Shown: piece after piece, positions 18,221 to 26,892 of the stretch
Layout of the letters: every line of letters begins with the position of its first letter
Position numbering within the stretch: the stretch's first letter is position 1
Assembly (NCBI GenBank): GCA_013285645.1
Contig: JABDHJ010000006.1
Location: forward strand, 1-64,000
Direction: 5' to 3'
Length of the DNA: 64,000 nt
DNA from: Verrucomicrobiota bacterium
GTDB lineage: Bacteria; Verrucomicrobiota; Verrucomicrobiia; Methylacidiphilales; UBA1321
Notes under the pieces: model-generated
What the model was told of the DNA's origin: nothing
Database searches by the model: none
What the model saw: the letters and a program-made list of their open reading frames with translations, nothing else
Position numbers and translations under genes: made by a program

Positions 18221-18289
18221 TTACATTGCAGTGTACAAACTATCGAAACGAAGTGAGTCAATCGCGATAATCAGATTAAGAAGGGCTTC

Positions 18290-19231
18290 ATGACAAAACC
18301 TCCCGTCGCATTCTTTGGCTTCAATCGCCCCGATTGCACCAAAATCGTATTCGAAGCGATTCGGTCTTACAGTCCTGAAAAGCTATTCCTCGTGGCGGAC
18401 GGCCCCAGGTCGGACGTTCCCACGGACATGGCTCGTTGCGAATCGGTCCGCGAAATTATGCAAGCAGTCGATTGGCCCTGCGAAGTGCATCTTAACTTCA
18501 GCGAACAAAATATGGGTTGCAGAAATCGGATGTCCTCAGGAATCGACTGGGTCTTCTCCCAAGTCGAGGAGGCAATTTTCCTCGAAGATGACTGCGTGCC
18601 CTGCCCCGACTTCTTCACTTTTTGTACCGAAATGCTGACCTATTATCGGGACAACCCTAAGGTCATGCATATCGGGGGTGCAAACTTTCAAAAAGGGCGT
18701 ATTCGCGGTGATGGAAGCTATTATTTCTCAGTTTATCCCCATGTTTGGGGATGGGCATCTTGGCGAAGAGCCTGGCAATTTTATGACTCAAAAATGCAAT
18801 TATGGCCTCAAGCAAAAGAAGCAAAATGGATTGCAAAGGTCTTTTCAACCCGACTTGAGAGCGAATATTGGGAAAGCATGCTTGAAGGGGCTTATTCTGG
18901 AACAATTAACACGTGGTGCTTCCCGTGGGCTTATACCTGCTGGCGGAAAAATAGCATGTCAATCATACCCAATGTGAATCTGATTACCAATATTGGTGCC
19001 GGTCCGGACGCTACTCACACGAAGGGAGATGTTTCTTCACTGGCCCTTCCCACGGGAAAATTGGGACATCTGTACCACCCTCGGAAGATTTCGATGAATC
19101 ACGCCGCCGACCGTTTCACTTTTGAAACGCACTATGGTGGAGAAGAGAAGAACCGAATCAAAATAAGCATCGCTTGGATTCGATCAAAACTATCTTCGCT
19201 CAGGTTTCTCGTAAAAAAAGCCGTTTCGTAG
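18290..19231 (+). CDS. Glycosyltransferase, GT2-like (HlpA-type)
   Basis: 313 aa. It starts PVAFFGFNRPD, has LFLVADGPR and the acidic metal/nucleotide-sugar motif IFLEDDCVPCPDFF (about 101-114), then HVWGWASWRRAW. This is the GT-A fold family often annotated as hemolytic protein HlpA-like glycosyltransferase. It presumably adds one sugar of the cell-surface polymer. GAAGGGC precedes the ATG. Composition returns toward the host average here. Confidence 0.75.
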   Translation: MTKPPVAFFGFNRPDCTKIVFEAIRSYSPEKLFLVADGPRSDVPTDMARCESVREIMQAVDWPCEVHLNFSEQNMGCRNRMSSGIDWVFSQVEEAIFLEDDCVPCPDFFTFCTEMLTYYRDNPKVMHIGGANFQKGRIRGDGSYYFSVYPHVWGWASWRRAWQFYDSKMQLWPQAKEAKWIAKVFSTRLESEYWESMLEGAYSGTINTWCFPWAYTCWRKNSMSIIPNVNLITNIGAGPDATHTKGDVSSLALPTGKLGHLYHPRKISMNHAADRFTFETHYGGEEKNRIKISIAWIRSKLSSLRFLVKKAVS

Positions 19232-19233
19232 TC

Positions 19234-20058
19234 ATGAACTCGTGTCCGATATGCGATGGTCCAACCCGCGAGCACGCCAGTGCGACCATTCGAGGTCAAT
19301 ACCCTGCTTTATTTCTAAGGTGCCGGAATTGCGACTTCATCTTCATTCCCAATCCAACATGGCTTTCCGAAGCTTATGCTGATCCCATCAATCAATCGGA
19401 CACAGGCTACGTCTGGCGAAATCTTTGGGCGCGAGACCGGGTGAGTGAACTAGTGGAATCCTTTCTCAATCCTGATGGGGTATTTCTGGACTACGCCGCA
19501 GGCTATGGCCTTTTTGTGCGACTTATGCGTGACATGGGTTATGACTTCCGTTGGTCTGATCTCTACTGCCAGAACCTTTTTGCGCGTGGATTTGAAGCGC
19601 CTGCTCCGTTGTCCGGCACTTTTGAAGCGATCACCGCTTTTGAGGTCTTCGAGCACCTAACCCATCCGAGGGTAGAAATACAGAAATTATCTACACATAC
19701 ATCATGCCTGATTTTCAGCACGATGCTCGTTCCCGATTCGATCCCTCAGACGGGGGATTGGTGGTATTATGGTCTCGAGCATGGGCAACACGTCTCTTTC
19801 TATACTCGCAAAAGCTTGGAGATTCTGGCCAACGAGTTCAATTATCGCTTGAGTAGTGACGGTTCAAGTCTGCATGTTTTTTCACGCAAAGCCTTTGATC
19901 TCAAAGCGCTTTCGGATTCCAATAGCCTTTGGCAAAGATTATGGGGAAGGAAGAAAAAGAAGATATCTCGAGGATCTCTGACAGTTCGGGATCACGACTT
20001 CATTGTTGAGAAACTGACTGAGGAAAAAGACAAAGACGTGAAACGAGATGAATCATGA
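19234..20058 (+). CDS. Class I SAM-dependent methyltransferase with N-terminal zinc-ribbon
   Basis: 274 aa from ATG 19234, two bases after the previous stop; upstream codons in frame belong to the preceding gene's region. Residues 4-35 contain CPIC and CRNC, a zinc-ribbon pair typical of sugar C- or N-methyltransferases. The Rossmann part has VFLDYAAGYGLFVRLM and EAITAFEVFEHLTHP. Likely methylates a nucleotide sugar or glycan. Overlaps the next gene by 4 bp (ATGA), so they are coupled. Confidence 0.78.
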   Translation: MNSCPICDGPTREHASATIRGQYPALFLRCRNCDFIFIPNPTWLSEAYADPINQSDTGYVWRNLWARDRVSELVESFLNPDGVFLDYAAGYGLFVRLMRDMGYDFRWSDLYCQNLFARGFEAPAPLSGTFEAITAFEVFEHLTHPRVEIQKLSTHTSCLIFSTMLVPDSIPQTGDWWYYGLEHGQHVSFYTRKSLEILANEFNYRLSSDGSSLHVFSRKAFDLKALSDSNSLWQRLWGRKKKKISRGSLTVRDHDFIVEKLTEEKDKDVKRDES

Positions 20059-21302
20059 CGGCAAAAAAACCAAGAATCATTCTCGACGGCTTTTTCTTTC
20101 AGGTCGCCAAGACGGGGATCGCGCGACTTTGGAAATCCTATCTCGAACAATGGGCTGGAACTGATCTTGCAGTACACCTGATTGTGCTGGACCGTAATCA
20201 TTCGGCTCCGCGGATTCCAGGTATCTCCTATCTCGACGTACCAGAATTCGATTGGAATTTCTGCGGGAGAGAGATGCTGCAAATCGAGGACTGGTGTCAA
20301 GAGTTGCGAGCTGATGTTTTCATCTCCACCTTCTATTCGAGCCCAATTAAAACAACCTCGGTCATGATGGTCCACGATATGATTATGGAGTTGAACTCGG
20401 ATGGAACCATGGACGGATTGGGTCAGGAGGAGAAATCGCTGGCGATTCTCCAAGCGAGTCATTTCGTGGCGATTTCCCACAATACCTCAACCGATCTTCG
20501 CGCCTGTTATCCTTATTTAACTGAAAAGGATGTTTCCGTAGTGCCTAGCGGAGTCGACCCCATTTTCCAGCCAGCGGAACCAGATAGAATTACAACGACA
20601 AAAGAAAAATATGGACTGAAGAAGCCCTATTTTCTCCTTGTTGGCACTCGTAAAGGGTTTCGCGGCTACAAAAACGCGATCTTTCTTGTCCGGACACTGG
20701 ATCGAATGAAACAAGCCGCCGATTTTGAAGTGGTCTGCGTGGGCGGGGAGCCCGCCCTGGAAGAACTGGCTACCTTTAAAAATATCTCGGTGCGTCTCTT
20801 GCCCCATGTTTCCGACGACGACCTGATCGCTCTTTACTCGGGAGCGGAAGCCCTGGTTTACCCGTCACGCTGGGAAGGATTCGGACTGCCTATCATCGAA
20901 GCGATGGCGTGTGGATGTCCTGTGATTACCTGCCCGAACGGCTCCATTCCTGAGGTGGCGGGCGACGCTGCGCTTTTCGTTGGCAGTGACGATGTCACCG
21001 GACTTGAGGCTGCCCTGCTCAGGGTGGGAGATCCACTCGTGCGATCTCAGATGAAGTCCAAGGGCATTGCACGGTCTCTTCTTTTCTCATGGAAAAGGGC
21101 AGCGGACCGATTGGCGGAAATTTTATTGCAAGCGGCTAGCCTCCCCGAAAAATCGGCTAAAGAAGTTCGCATATGGCAAGAGTTTCGCGAGCATCAGCAA
21201 CGACTCGCTCCATTAGTCGATCTTGGCCGGAAGGTTTCCCCCAGACAACTCAAACTTAGACTCGGTAATTATTCTTTGGAAATAGGGGTGTTTCGAAGTT
21301 GA
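20055..21302 (+). CDS. Glycosyltransferase family 4 / group 1
   Basis: 415 aa GT-B enzyme. The C-terminal lobe carries YFLLVGTRKGFRGYKN and the donor-binding stretch EGFGLPIIEAMACGCPVI (about 276-293) with PNGSIPEVAGDAALF. The N-terminal half resembles the mannosyltransferases that begin RIILDGFFF. It would transfer a sugar from a nucleotide donor during polymer building. The gene starts inside the last codons of the methyltransferase gene. Confidence 0.88.
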   Translation: MTAKKPRIILDGFFFQVAKTGIARLWKSYLEQWAGTDLAVHLIVLDRNHSAPRIPGISYLDVPEFDWNFCGREMLQIEDWCQELRADVFISTFYSSPIKTTSVMMVHDMIMELNSDGTMDGLGQEEKSLAILQASHFVAISHNTSTDLRACYPYLTEKDVSVVPSGVDPIFQPAEPDRITTTKEKYGLKKPYFLLVGTRKGFRGYKNAIFLVRTLDRMKQAADFEVVCVGGEPALEELATFKNISVRLLPHVSDDDLIALYSGAEALVYPSRWEGFGLPIIEAMACGCPVITCPNGSIPEVAGDAALFVGSDDVTGLEAALLRVGDPLVRSQMKSKGIARSLLFSWKRAADRLAEILLQAASLPEKSAKEVRIWQEFREHQQRLAPLVDLGRKVSPRQLKLRLGNYSLEIGVFRS

Positions 21303-21336
21303 ATGCTGTCAGGCCAGAAAGGCCAAGGATATCTCC

Positions 21337-22542
21337 ATGACACTTTCTCCCACTTTCCTCATCTACCGCACCGGCTTTGCGCCTACGAATGGCACCTCTG
21401 TGCAGATGCAGCGCATGTTCGGAAGCGCTGATGAAAGCCTGGTGCATCTCATGTGGGACCAGCGGGAAGCTGGAGATCAATCCATTCGCTGGGTAATCAA
21501 CACTGATGACGGCGATTTCGGACTCTACTGGAAATTTCCTTTCATCCGGCTGGGGCGAATCTTGCGAAACCTAAAAGAATCGTTTTTTCACCCTTGGTGG
21601 AAGTCGGGGCAATTGAATTCTTCACGATTGAGAAAAGCAATGGCCCTCGTTCCCCTTCGTCCGCGCCAAGCCTACATCAACTTCTTCAACGAGGCGGATG
21701 CCGCCCGGGCTTGCGAGCTCTGGAAGGCGACTGGGTGTCCGCCCTTTGTCCTGCACATCCTGGATATTTTTGATTCTGAGCTTTCCGAGACCTGCACCCC
21801 AAACATAACTTTCCTCGCCCGGAACGCGAATCACGTTCTCTGCCTAAACCGACTGATCGAGCGCGAAATGCAGCGGATTGGAGCTGTTGAAACGAGTCTG
21901 TTCTCTCTATGCTCAGACTTGGAGCCTATCCCACGCGGAAAAAGTCCTTCCGCTCCCCTAAAAATTATTATTAGCGGTGCTCTTTATTCCAATTTCAATG
22001 TTGAAAATAAAGCAATGAATCTGCTGCTCGAAGCTTGGCCCCAAGTGGCGCGCGCGTTCCCCGGAGCAGAACTTCATTATTCCGGTGCCGCCAGCTGGGG
22101 TTTGCCGGAGGAACTACGCCCCTACATACGCGACCATGGCTTGCTCGATACAGCAGCCTACCGGAAACTTCTGCGCTCGTGTCATATGGCTTATGTACCG
22201 GTGTCGCACTTGCAGCACACAACTCTTCGATATTCGTTTCCGTCACGCATTCCTGATTATCTGGTATGCGGACTGCCCGTCATTGCCTGCACTGGTGAAA
22301 ACACCGGCATCCATGAGTTTTTTCAAACAACCCCGCATGAATGCACTCGACTGGTCTCCACGGCAGAAGACTTTCTCGCCACGGTACAGGAGTTTGCCAA
22401 CGACTCGACGGATTGGGAAAAGGCTTCTCGTGCCGCCACGGACTACGCGAAAGAGGCCTTCGCCGTCGAATCTGCGCGCAAAATTCTTTTCAACTATTTG
22501 AATGCGGCTGGAGATCTGCGAGAAATCGGGATGAAAAACTGA
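21337..22542 (+). CDS. Glycosyltransferase, GT-B fold
   Basis: 401 aa. A weak group 1 glycosyltransferase pattern is visible: IIISGALYSNFN as start of the second lobe, GLLDTAAYRKLLRSCHMAYVPVS, then the donor site FPSRIPDYLVCGLPVIACTGENTGI (read in parts). No HPr-like or membrane segment. It lies 34 bp after the GT4 gene and 6 bp before the GT2 gene, in one operon. Donor and acceptor unknown. Confidence 0.72.
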   Translation: MTLSPTFLIYRTGFAPTNGTSVQMQRMFGSADESLVHLMWDQREAGDQSIRWVINTDDGDFGLYWKFPFIRLGRILRNLKESFFHPWWKSGQLNSSRLRKAMALVPLRPRQAYINFFNEADAARACELWKATGCPPFVLHILDIFDSELSETCTPNITFLARNANHVLCLNRLIEREMQRIGAVETSLFSLCSDLEPIPRGKSPSAPLKIIISGALYSNFNVENKAMNLLLEAWPQVARAFPGAELHYSGAASWGLPEELRPYIRDHGLLDTAAYRKLLRSCHMAYVPVSHLQHTTLRYSFPSRIPDYLVCGLPVIACTGENTGIHEFFQTTPHECTRLVSTAEDFLATVQEFANDSTDWEKASRAATDYAKEAFAVESARKILFNYLNAAGDLREIGMKN

Positions 22543-22548
22543 TATACC

Positions 22549-23544
22549 ATGAACTTGACGGTTAGCTTCCTCATTAATAATTACAACTATGGTCGCTTTC
22601 TCAGGCAGGCCATCGACAGCGCTTTGGCTCAGACCTATCCGCATTGTGAGGTAGTGGTCGTGGATGACGGGTCCACGGATGATTCTCCGGGTATTATCCG
22701 TTCGTACGGCATGAAAATTCACTCCATTTTCAAGGAAAACGGAGGGCAGGGATCCGCGTTAAACGCTGGCTTTGCCCAGACGCGAGGCGAAATCATCAAG
22801 CTTTTGGATTCAGATGATTACCTCAGCCCCATCGCGGCGGAACGAATCGTCTCCGCTTGGCATGATGGGGTGCATATCCTTCACCACCGTCTATTGGTGG
22901 TCGATATCAACGGAAAAGAACTCGGAACTTTTCCAGGAAAAAATCACACTCTCGACTCCGGCGACCTGGTTCCCCGCCTCTTGCGCGACGGTGGTTATAT
23001 AGGGCTGCCCACCTCGGGACTAGCTTACAGCCGCAGCTTGTTGCAGAAACTCTTGCCGATGCCTGAAGCTGAATTTCGAATTTGCGCGGATGGTTGGCTT
23101 ACCTATCAAGCACCCTTTCTAGCTGAAGTTACCGTTTTGGATGAAAATCTCGCTTGCTATAGGCATCACGATACTAATGCTTGGGTCAATATCGCTGATA
23201 CTAGCCCTAAGAATTTGAGTCGTGAAAAAGTGGAGATGTTTGTAAAGCACGTCGATACTTTTCATAATCTGATTCGGAAGCAAGCAAGGGAAAGAGGTCT
23301 TGAGATTGCCACTTTAAATAGATGGGACAGCTATGAAGTTATTTACTTTAAACTGATTTTATATCGATTGGGTTCAGATCTAGTTAAAGACCAATATGGA
23401 AGCATGCTCATTCGCAAGCTAATTAAGAAAATACGTTTGTCAGGCTTCACTCGGAGCGAAGCGGTGCGAAAATTTTTTTGGGCCTTAACGATTTGGCTTT
23501 CCCCACGTATAGTTTTACGACAAATGTACCCTAAAATGTTTTAG
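22549..23544 (+). CDS. Glycosyltransferase family 2
   Basis: 331 aa. The N-terminal GT-A domain has VSFLINNYNYGRFL, the VVVVDDGSTDDS motif (about 40-51), and the metal-binding LLDSDDYLSP (about 84-93). Last gene of the polysaccharide cluster. Its final third is AT-richer and may mark the end of an imported block. The enzyme probably forms one glycosidic bond of the repeat unit at the cytoplasmic membrane. Confidence 0.87.
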   Translation: MNLTVSFLINNYNYGRFLRQAIDSALAQTYPHCEVVVVDDGSTDDSPGIIRSYGMKIHSIFKENGGQGSALNAGFAQTRGEIIKLLDSDDYLSPIAAERIVSAWHDGVHILHHRLLVVDINGKELGTFPGKNHTLDSGDLVPRLLRDGGYIGLPTSGLAYSRSLLQKLLPMPEAEFRICADGWLTYQAPFLAEVTVLDENLACYRHHDTNAWVNIADTSPKNLSREKVEMFVKHVDTFHNLIRKQARERGLEIATLNRWDSYEVIYFKLILYRLGSDLVKDQYGSMLIRKLIKKIRLSGFTRSEAVRKFFWALTIWLSPRIVLRQMYPKMF

Positions 23545-23619
23545 CTTATCTTTTTCTATACATATATTAAAACACCTCTGATATGACTGGCCCCTAGCTC
23601 AGAATTGAAAATAACCACC

Positions 23620-24153
23620 ATGTTTACCATCATCCTTATTGTCGCCGCGTTACTAATCGTCGCGCTGGTCATCCTCGTGAATATGCAGCCGACCGATTTT
23701 CGCATCACTCGTTCGCGAAGCATCCACGCGCCTGCATCGGTTCTCTTTGAACAGGTCGATGTCCTGCAAAACTGGAGCGCGTGGTCTCCTTTTGACCGGG
23801 CCGATTCCGACATGAAGAGGACATTCGCTGGTCCGACTTCCGGCGTTGGCGCTAGTTGCTCTTGGGATTGTCCCAAGTCGGGCGCAGGAAGCATGACTAC
23901 CATCGAAAGTCGCCCGAACGAATTGGTCCGATTCGACCTTCACTTCACCAAACCCTTCAAGGCTGACAACATCGCCGAGTTCACGTTCAGGCCAGAAGGC
24001 AACGCGACTCTTGTTACTTGGTCCATGATCGGCAAAAACAATTTCTTCGCGAAAGCATTCGGTCTGTTCGTTGACTGCGACAAGATGGTGGGAGGCATGT
24101 TTGCCGATGGATTGAAAACCATGGAAGAGACCAGAACAGGCAAACACGAATAG
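23620..24153 (+). CDS. SRPBCC (polyketide cyclase-like) protein with N-terminal membrane anchor
   Basis: 177 aa from ATG 23620. Residues 3-25 form one membrane helix (MFTIILIVAALLIVALVILV). The rest is an SRPBCC fold: RSRSIHAPASVLFEQVDVLQNWSAWSPF (read in parts), then TFAGPTSGVGASC and VTWSMIGKN. These proteins bind hydrophobic ligands, and the anchored form is common and uncharacterised. Monocistronic; the tRNA-Leu gene lies beyond it on the other strand. Confidence 0.78.
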   Translation: MFTIILIVAALLIVALVILVNMQPTDFRITRSRSIHAPASVLFEQVDVLQNWSAWSPFDRADSDMKRTFAGPTSGVGASCSWDCPKSGAGSMTTIESRPNELVRFDLHFTKPFKADNIAEFTFRPEGNATLVTWSMIGKNNFFAKAFGLFVDCDKMVGGMFADGLKTMEETRTGKHE

Positions 24154-24169
24154 GCCTGTCAGAGGTATG

Positions 24170-24243
24170 GACCGGTTCCAATGAGTTCCGAGTTTTGTCA
24201 GCGCACAATTTGCGACTAAATTGAGACCGGTTCACATGCGTTC
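24170..24243. repeat. Imperfect 19-bp direct repeat
   Basis: GACCGGTTCCAATGAGTTC at 24170-24188 recurs as GACCGGTTCACATGCGTTC at 24225-24243, 16 of 19 bases alike, 55 bp apart. It lies between the SRPBCC gene and tRNA-Leu. Function unknown; perhaps a remnant of tRNA-associated duplication. Confidence 0.4.
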
Positions 24244-24262
24244 AATATAGTTCGCATGAGAG

Positions 24263-24343
24263 TGCGCTCGAGAGGACTCGAACCTCCATGGATTGCTCCA
24301 CTAGTACCTGAAACTAGCGCGTCTGCCATTTCGCCACGAGCGC
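24263..24343 (-). tRNA. tRNA-Leu (CAG)
   Basis: 81 nt. The acceptor stem pairs GCGCTCG with CGAGCGC and the discriminator base is A. The anticodon arm CTAGT-TTCAGGT-ACTAG gives anticodon CAG. A class II variable arm TGGA/TCCA and the T-loop GGTTCGAGTCC confirm leucine. CCA is not encoded. The flanks 24154-24262 and 24344-24497 hold no protein gene that I can see. Confidence 0.95.
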
Positions 24344-24497
24344 GTGACTAGCGCGACGACTCCTGTCGGCGGCGCGGAGAGTTACTCTACGCAAGCCTCT
24401 GGCCATGGGCAAGGAAAACCGGGCCGCCAACAATAACTGCGCCCAAAGCAATCTTGCCTTCACTGCAAGCTGGCTCCATTTTAGAGCCACATACCAT

Positions 24498-25283
24498 ATG
24501 AAAATAGGCCTTTGTACGTCGGTTCAACAGGCGGATATCGCGGCTAAATCCGGTTTTGATTACGTGGAGGAAAATGTCCAGACCCTCCTGATGGCAGAGG
24601 CAGCAGACGAGGTGTTTGCCCCGATACTAAAGGTCGCTCAAAATGCGCCGCTACCGACCCTTGCGGCCAATTGTTTTCTCCCCGGCGCGCTCAAATGTAC
24701 CGGTCCCGCCGTGGATCTCGAACGGATTGTGCGTTATGCGGAAACGGCGTTTCGTCGCGCGCGTCAGGTGGGAATGCGGTTCATTGTTTTCGGCAGCGGC
24801 GGATCCCGCCAGGTTCCCGAGGGCTTTGATCATGCCCATGCCCGCGATCAATTTCTGACCTGCCTGCGCCGCATTGCGCCATTGGCGGAAGAGCACGACG
24901 TTATAATTGTCGTCGAGCCGCTGCATAAAAAGGAGTGCAATTTCATCAACTCGCTGGCGGATGGTGCCTCCTTTGTGGAGGCGACGAATCATCCCCATGT
25001 GCGCTTGCTGGCCGATTTTTATCACATGCTCAAGGATGGCGAAGACCCGAACGAAATTGTCGTTCATGGTAAGTGGATTCAGCATGTTCACGTCGCCGAG
25101 TGCGAAGGCCGTTTTGCACCTGGAACCGCCGGAGAAGACTTCGGTCCCTTTCTGCGCGCGTTAAAGCAAATCGATTTCAAGGGCGCGATCAGTTACGAAT
25201 GCGGCTGGAAACAATTTCCGGAGCAGGCGCCGGGGAGCGTGCAAGGTTTTCGCGAACAGATTCAGCAGGCTGGCTTGGCGTGA
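24498..25283 (+). CDS. Sugar phosphate isomerase/epimerase (xylose isomerase-like TIM barrel)
   Basis: 261 aa from ATG 24498, where MKIGLCTS forms the first barrel strand; the frame upstream covers unrelated sequence next to the tRNA. The four metal ligands expected in AP-endonuclease-2/xylose isomerase barrels are in place: E in VVEPL, D in LLADFYHM, H in HVHVAE, and E in SYECGW. Substrate may be hydroxypyruvate, a ketose or a polyol; it cannot be chosen from sequence. Monocistronic, convergent with the PP2C gene. Confidence 0.8.
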   Translation: MKIGLCTSVQQADIAAKSGFDYVEENVQTLLMAEAADEVFAPILKVAQNAPLPTLAANCFLPGALKCTGPAVDLERIVRYAETAFRRARQVGMRFIVFGSGGSRQVPEGFDHAHARDQFLTCLRRIAPLAEEHDVIIVVEPLHKKECNFINSLADGASFVEATNHPHVRLLADFYHMLKDGEDPNEIVVHGKWIQHVHVAECEGRFAPGTAGEDFGPFLRALKQIDFKGAISYECGWKQFPEQAPGSVQGFREQIQQAGLA

Positions 25284-25385
25284 TTTCTGTAAAAGTCCTT
25301 CTTTAAGCAATCCGTTATCTTGAGTTTGTCGCACATACATGCGGCAAGATCAGTTCCGTAACTCCGGTGAAAAGACAGACCGAAC

Positions 25386-25411
25386 TGATCCTTCGACAGG
25401 CTCAGGATGAC
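25386..25411. repeat. Dispersed intergenic repeat, copy 1
   Basis: TGATCCTTCGACAGGCTCAG followed by GATGAC. The core matches a sequence that recurs between genes in many bacterial genomes and is partly palindromic (TCCT...AGGA). A related copy lies at 31170. Similarity seems to extend about 50 bp to the right into a GTGAGAC...GTCTCA stretch. Confidence 0.6.
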
Positions 25412-25465
25412 TAATGCTAAATGTGAGACTTTTGCAGAGGTCTCAAGTAGCCTGGCCTACCCGAA

Positions 25466-26308
25466 TCATCCCACCTCGATGACGAGCGCCGTGGTATTGT
25501 CGCGACCTGCTCGCTCAAGAGAAGCTTCCACCAGCCGTTGCGCCGGATCGAGCGTCGCTTCGGCCGAGCTAGGGTCTCTCAATAGCTCTAGAAACTGGTT
25601 ATCGAAGAGGCCTTCCACCAGGCCGTCCGTGCAAAGCATGAAGCGGTCACCGGGTTCGTAGGCCACCGCGCCGACCTGCGGACTGACAAACTGATTGCCC
25701 GCGCCCAGGGCTTTTTGAAGCGCCGTGCGCCGGGGATGATCGCGGGCTTCCCGTTCATTGATTTGTCCGGTGCGGAAAAGCCAGCCGACATAGGTATCGT
25801 CGTGGCTGATCTGCCGAATTCCACCTTCCCGGGCCGGTAGATAATAAATGCGACTGTCCCCAACATGTCCGAAGTACATCCAGCCGGGAGTGAACCAGCA
25901 CATGCTCAAGGTGGCCTGCATGCCACGACACTCCTCGTAGCTCGCCCCGACAAAGGTTAACGCACTATGAATTTCATCGAACAACTCGGTCAGCACTTCG
26001 GTATAACCAGCCGCCAATCCTATGGCAGATTGCTTGAACGAACGCGGCAGCAAATGCGTGATTTTTTCCACCGTGATCCGGCTGGCAAATTCCCCTGCCA
26101 TCGCGCCACCCATGCCGTCGCTCACCGCAAAAACGAAGTCGGTGTTCGCCGTCGTCGCATCGCCGATCTTTCCCAGATAATGCACCTCCTGCGCGTTGAA
26201 CTGGAGGGCAAGAAAGGAGTCCTCGTTGTTCAGCCGGACCTTTCCCCGGTCCGTTCGCCCGGACCAGTGAAGCCTCTGTGAAATCTCGGGATTATTTGGA
26301 TGCGTCAT
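25466..26308 (-). CDS. PP2C family protein serine/threonine phosphatase
   Basis: 280 aa, full PP2C catalytic domain with no extra domains. The metal-binding motifs are RLNNEDS (25-31), AVSDGMGG (61-68), a later CTDGL, and GRDNTTALVIEV at the C-terminus. It removes phosphate from Ser/Thr residues in the cytoplasm. It overlaps the upstream minimal kinase-like gene by 17 bp, so the two are translationally coupled and likely act on the same target or on each other. Confidence 0.9.
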   Translation of the reverse strand: MTHPNNPEISQRLHWSGRTDRGKVRLNNEDSFLALQFNAQEVHYLGKIGDATTANTDFVFAVSDGMGGAMAGEFASRITVEKITHLLPRSFKQSAIGLAAGYTEVLTELFDEIHSALTFVGASYEECRGMQATLSMCWFTPGWMYFGHVGDSRIYYLPAREGGIRQISHDDTYVGWLFRTGQINEREARDHPRRTALQKALGAGNQFVSPQVGAVAYEPGDRFMLCTDGLVEGLFDNQFLELLRDPSSAEATLDPAQRLVEASLERAGRDNTTALVIEVG

Positions 26309-26696
26309 CGGGCTTTCCGTTCGCGGGGAAAATGGTGGCGAATTCGAAATCGATCAGGCAGAAGCGCCCGTCCGATATCCGATAGGTCACGTTGCGCATC
26401 TCAGCATCGTCGTGACGCACGCCGTAGGGCAAAAGCTCGGCGAAAAGTTCCTTTGTCCGGGCTTCGTCCAAGTGATCGACCCGGCTGCCGCAATTGGTGG
26501 TCACAATGCGCAATTGAACCGGGTCCGATTCGAGCAGTCTGGGCACGAAAGGACATTTTTTCTCTTCGAGATAGCGCAGGACGCGCACTTCATTGACGAA
26601 TCGCTCCTCCGCCTTCGGACCGCGGAAGGTCTTGTAGACCTTGCCATCATAACTGATGCGCACCAAGGCTCTCAGAGTATCTTTGACTTGATCCAT
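26292..26696 (-). CDS. Minimal protein-kinase-like protein
   Basis: 134 aa only. The kinase core residues are nevertheless in order: K22 in KVYKTFRG (VAIK-type lysine), E36 in NEVRVL (helix C), the catalytic loop H95-x-D97-x4-N102 in HDDAEMRN, and D116 in LIDFEFA (DFG position, here DFE). The large helical lobe after DFG is missing. This is about half a normal kinase domain and resembles trimmed RIO/Kdo-kinase-like folds. It is coupled to the PP2C gene. Active kinase or regulatory pseudokinase cannot be decided from sequence. Confidence 0.6.
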   Translation of the reverse strand: MDQVKDTLRALVRISYDGKVYKTFRGPKAEERFVNEVRVLRYLEEKKCPFVPRLLESDPVQLRIVTTNCGSRVDHLDEARTKELFAELLPYGVRHDDAEMRNVTYRISDGRFCLIDFEFATIFPANGKPDDASK

Positions 26697-26892
26697 CTCG
26701 GAAAACTATGCCCCACTCTGGAGACAAGGCCAACCGGGAATTGCTCCGACGACTTGCCGCTCATTTCATGCGAAATAAGCCCAATCCATTCATCCTATTG
26801 ATCTTGAATATGGCATGACAGGTGCTTTAAGTTGCTCACCGCCGAATATCGGCATTCACCCCTCAACCCCAACCCTTACTACAACACATCAA

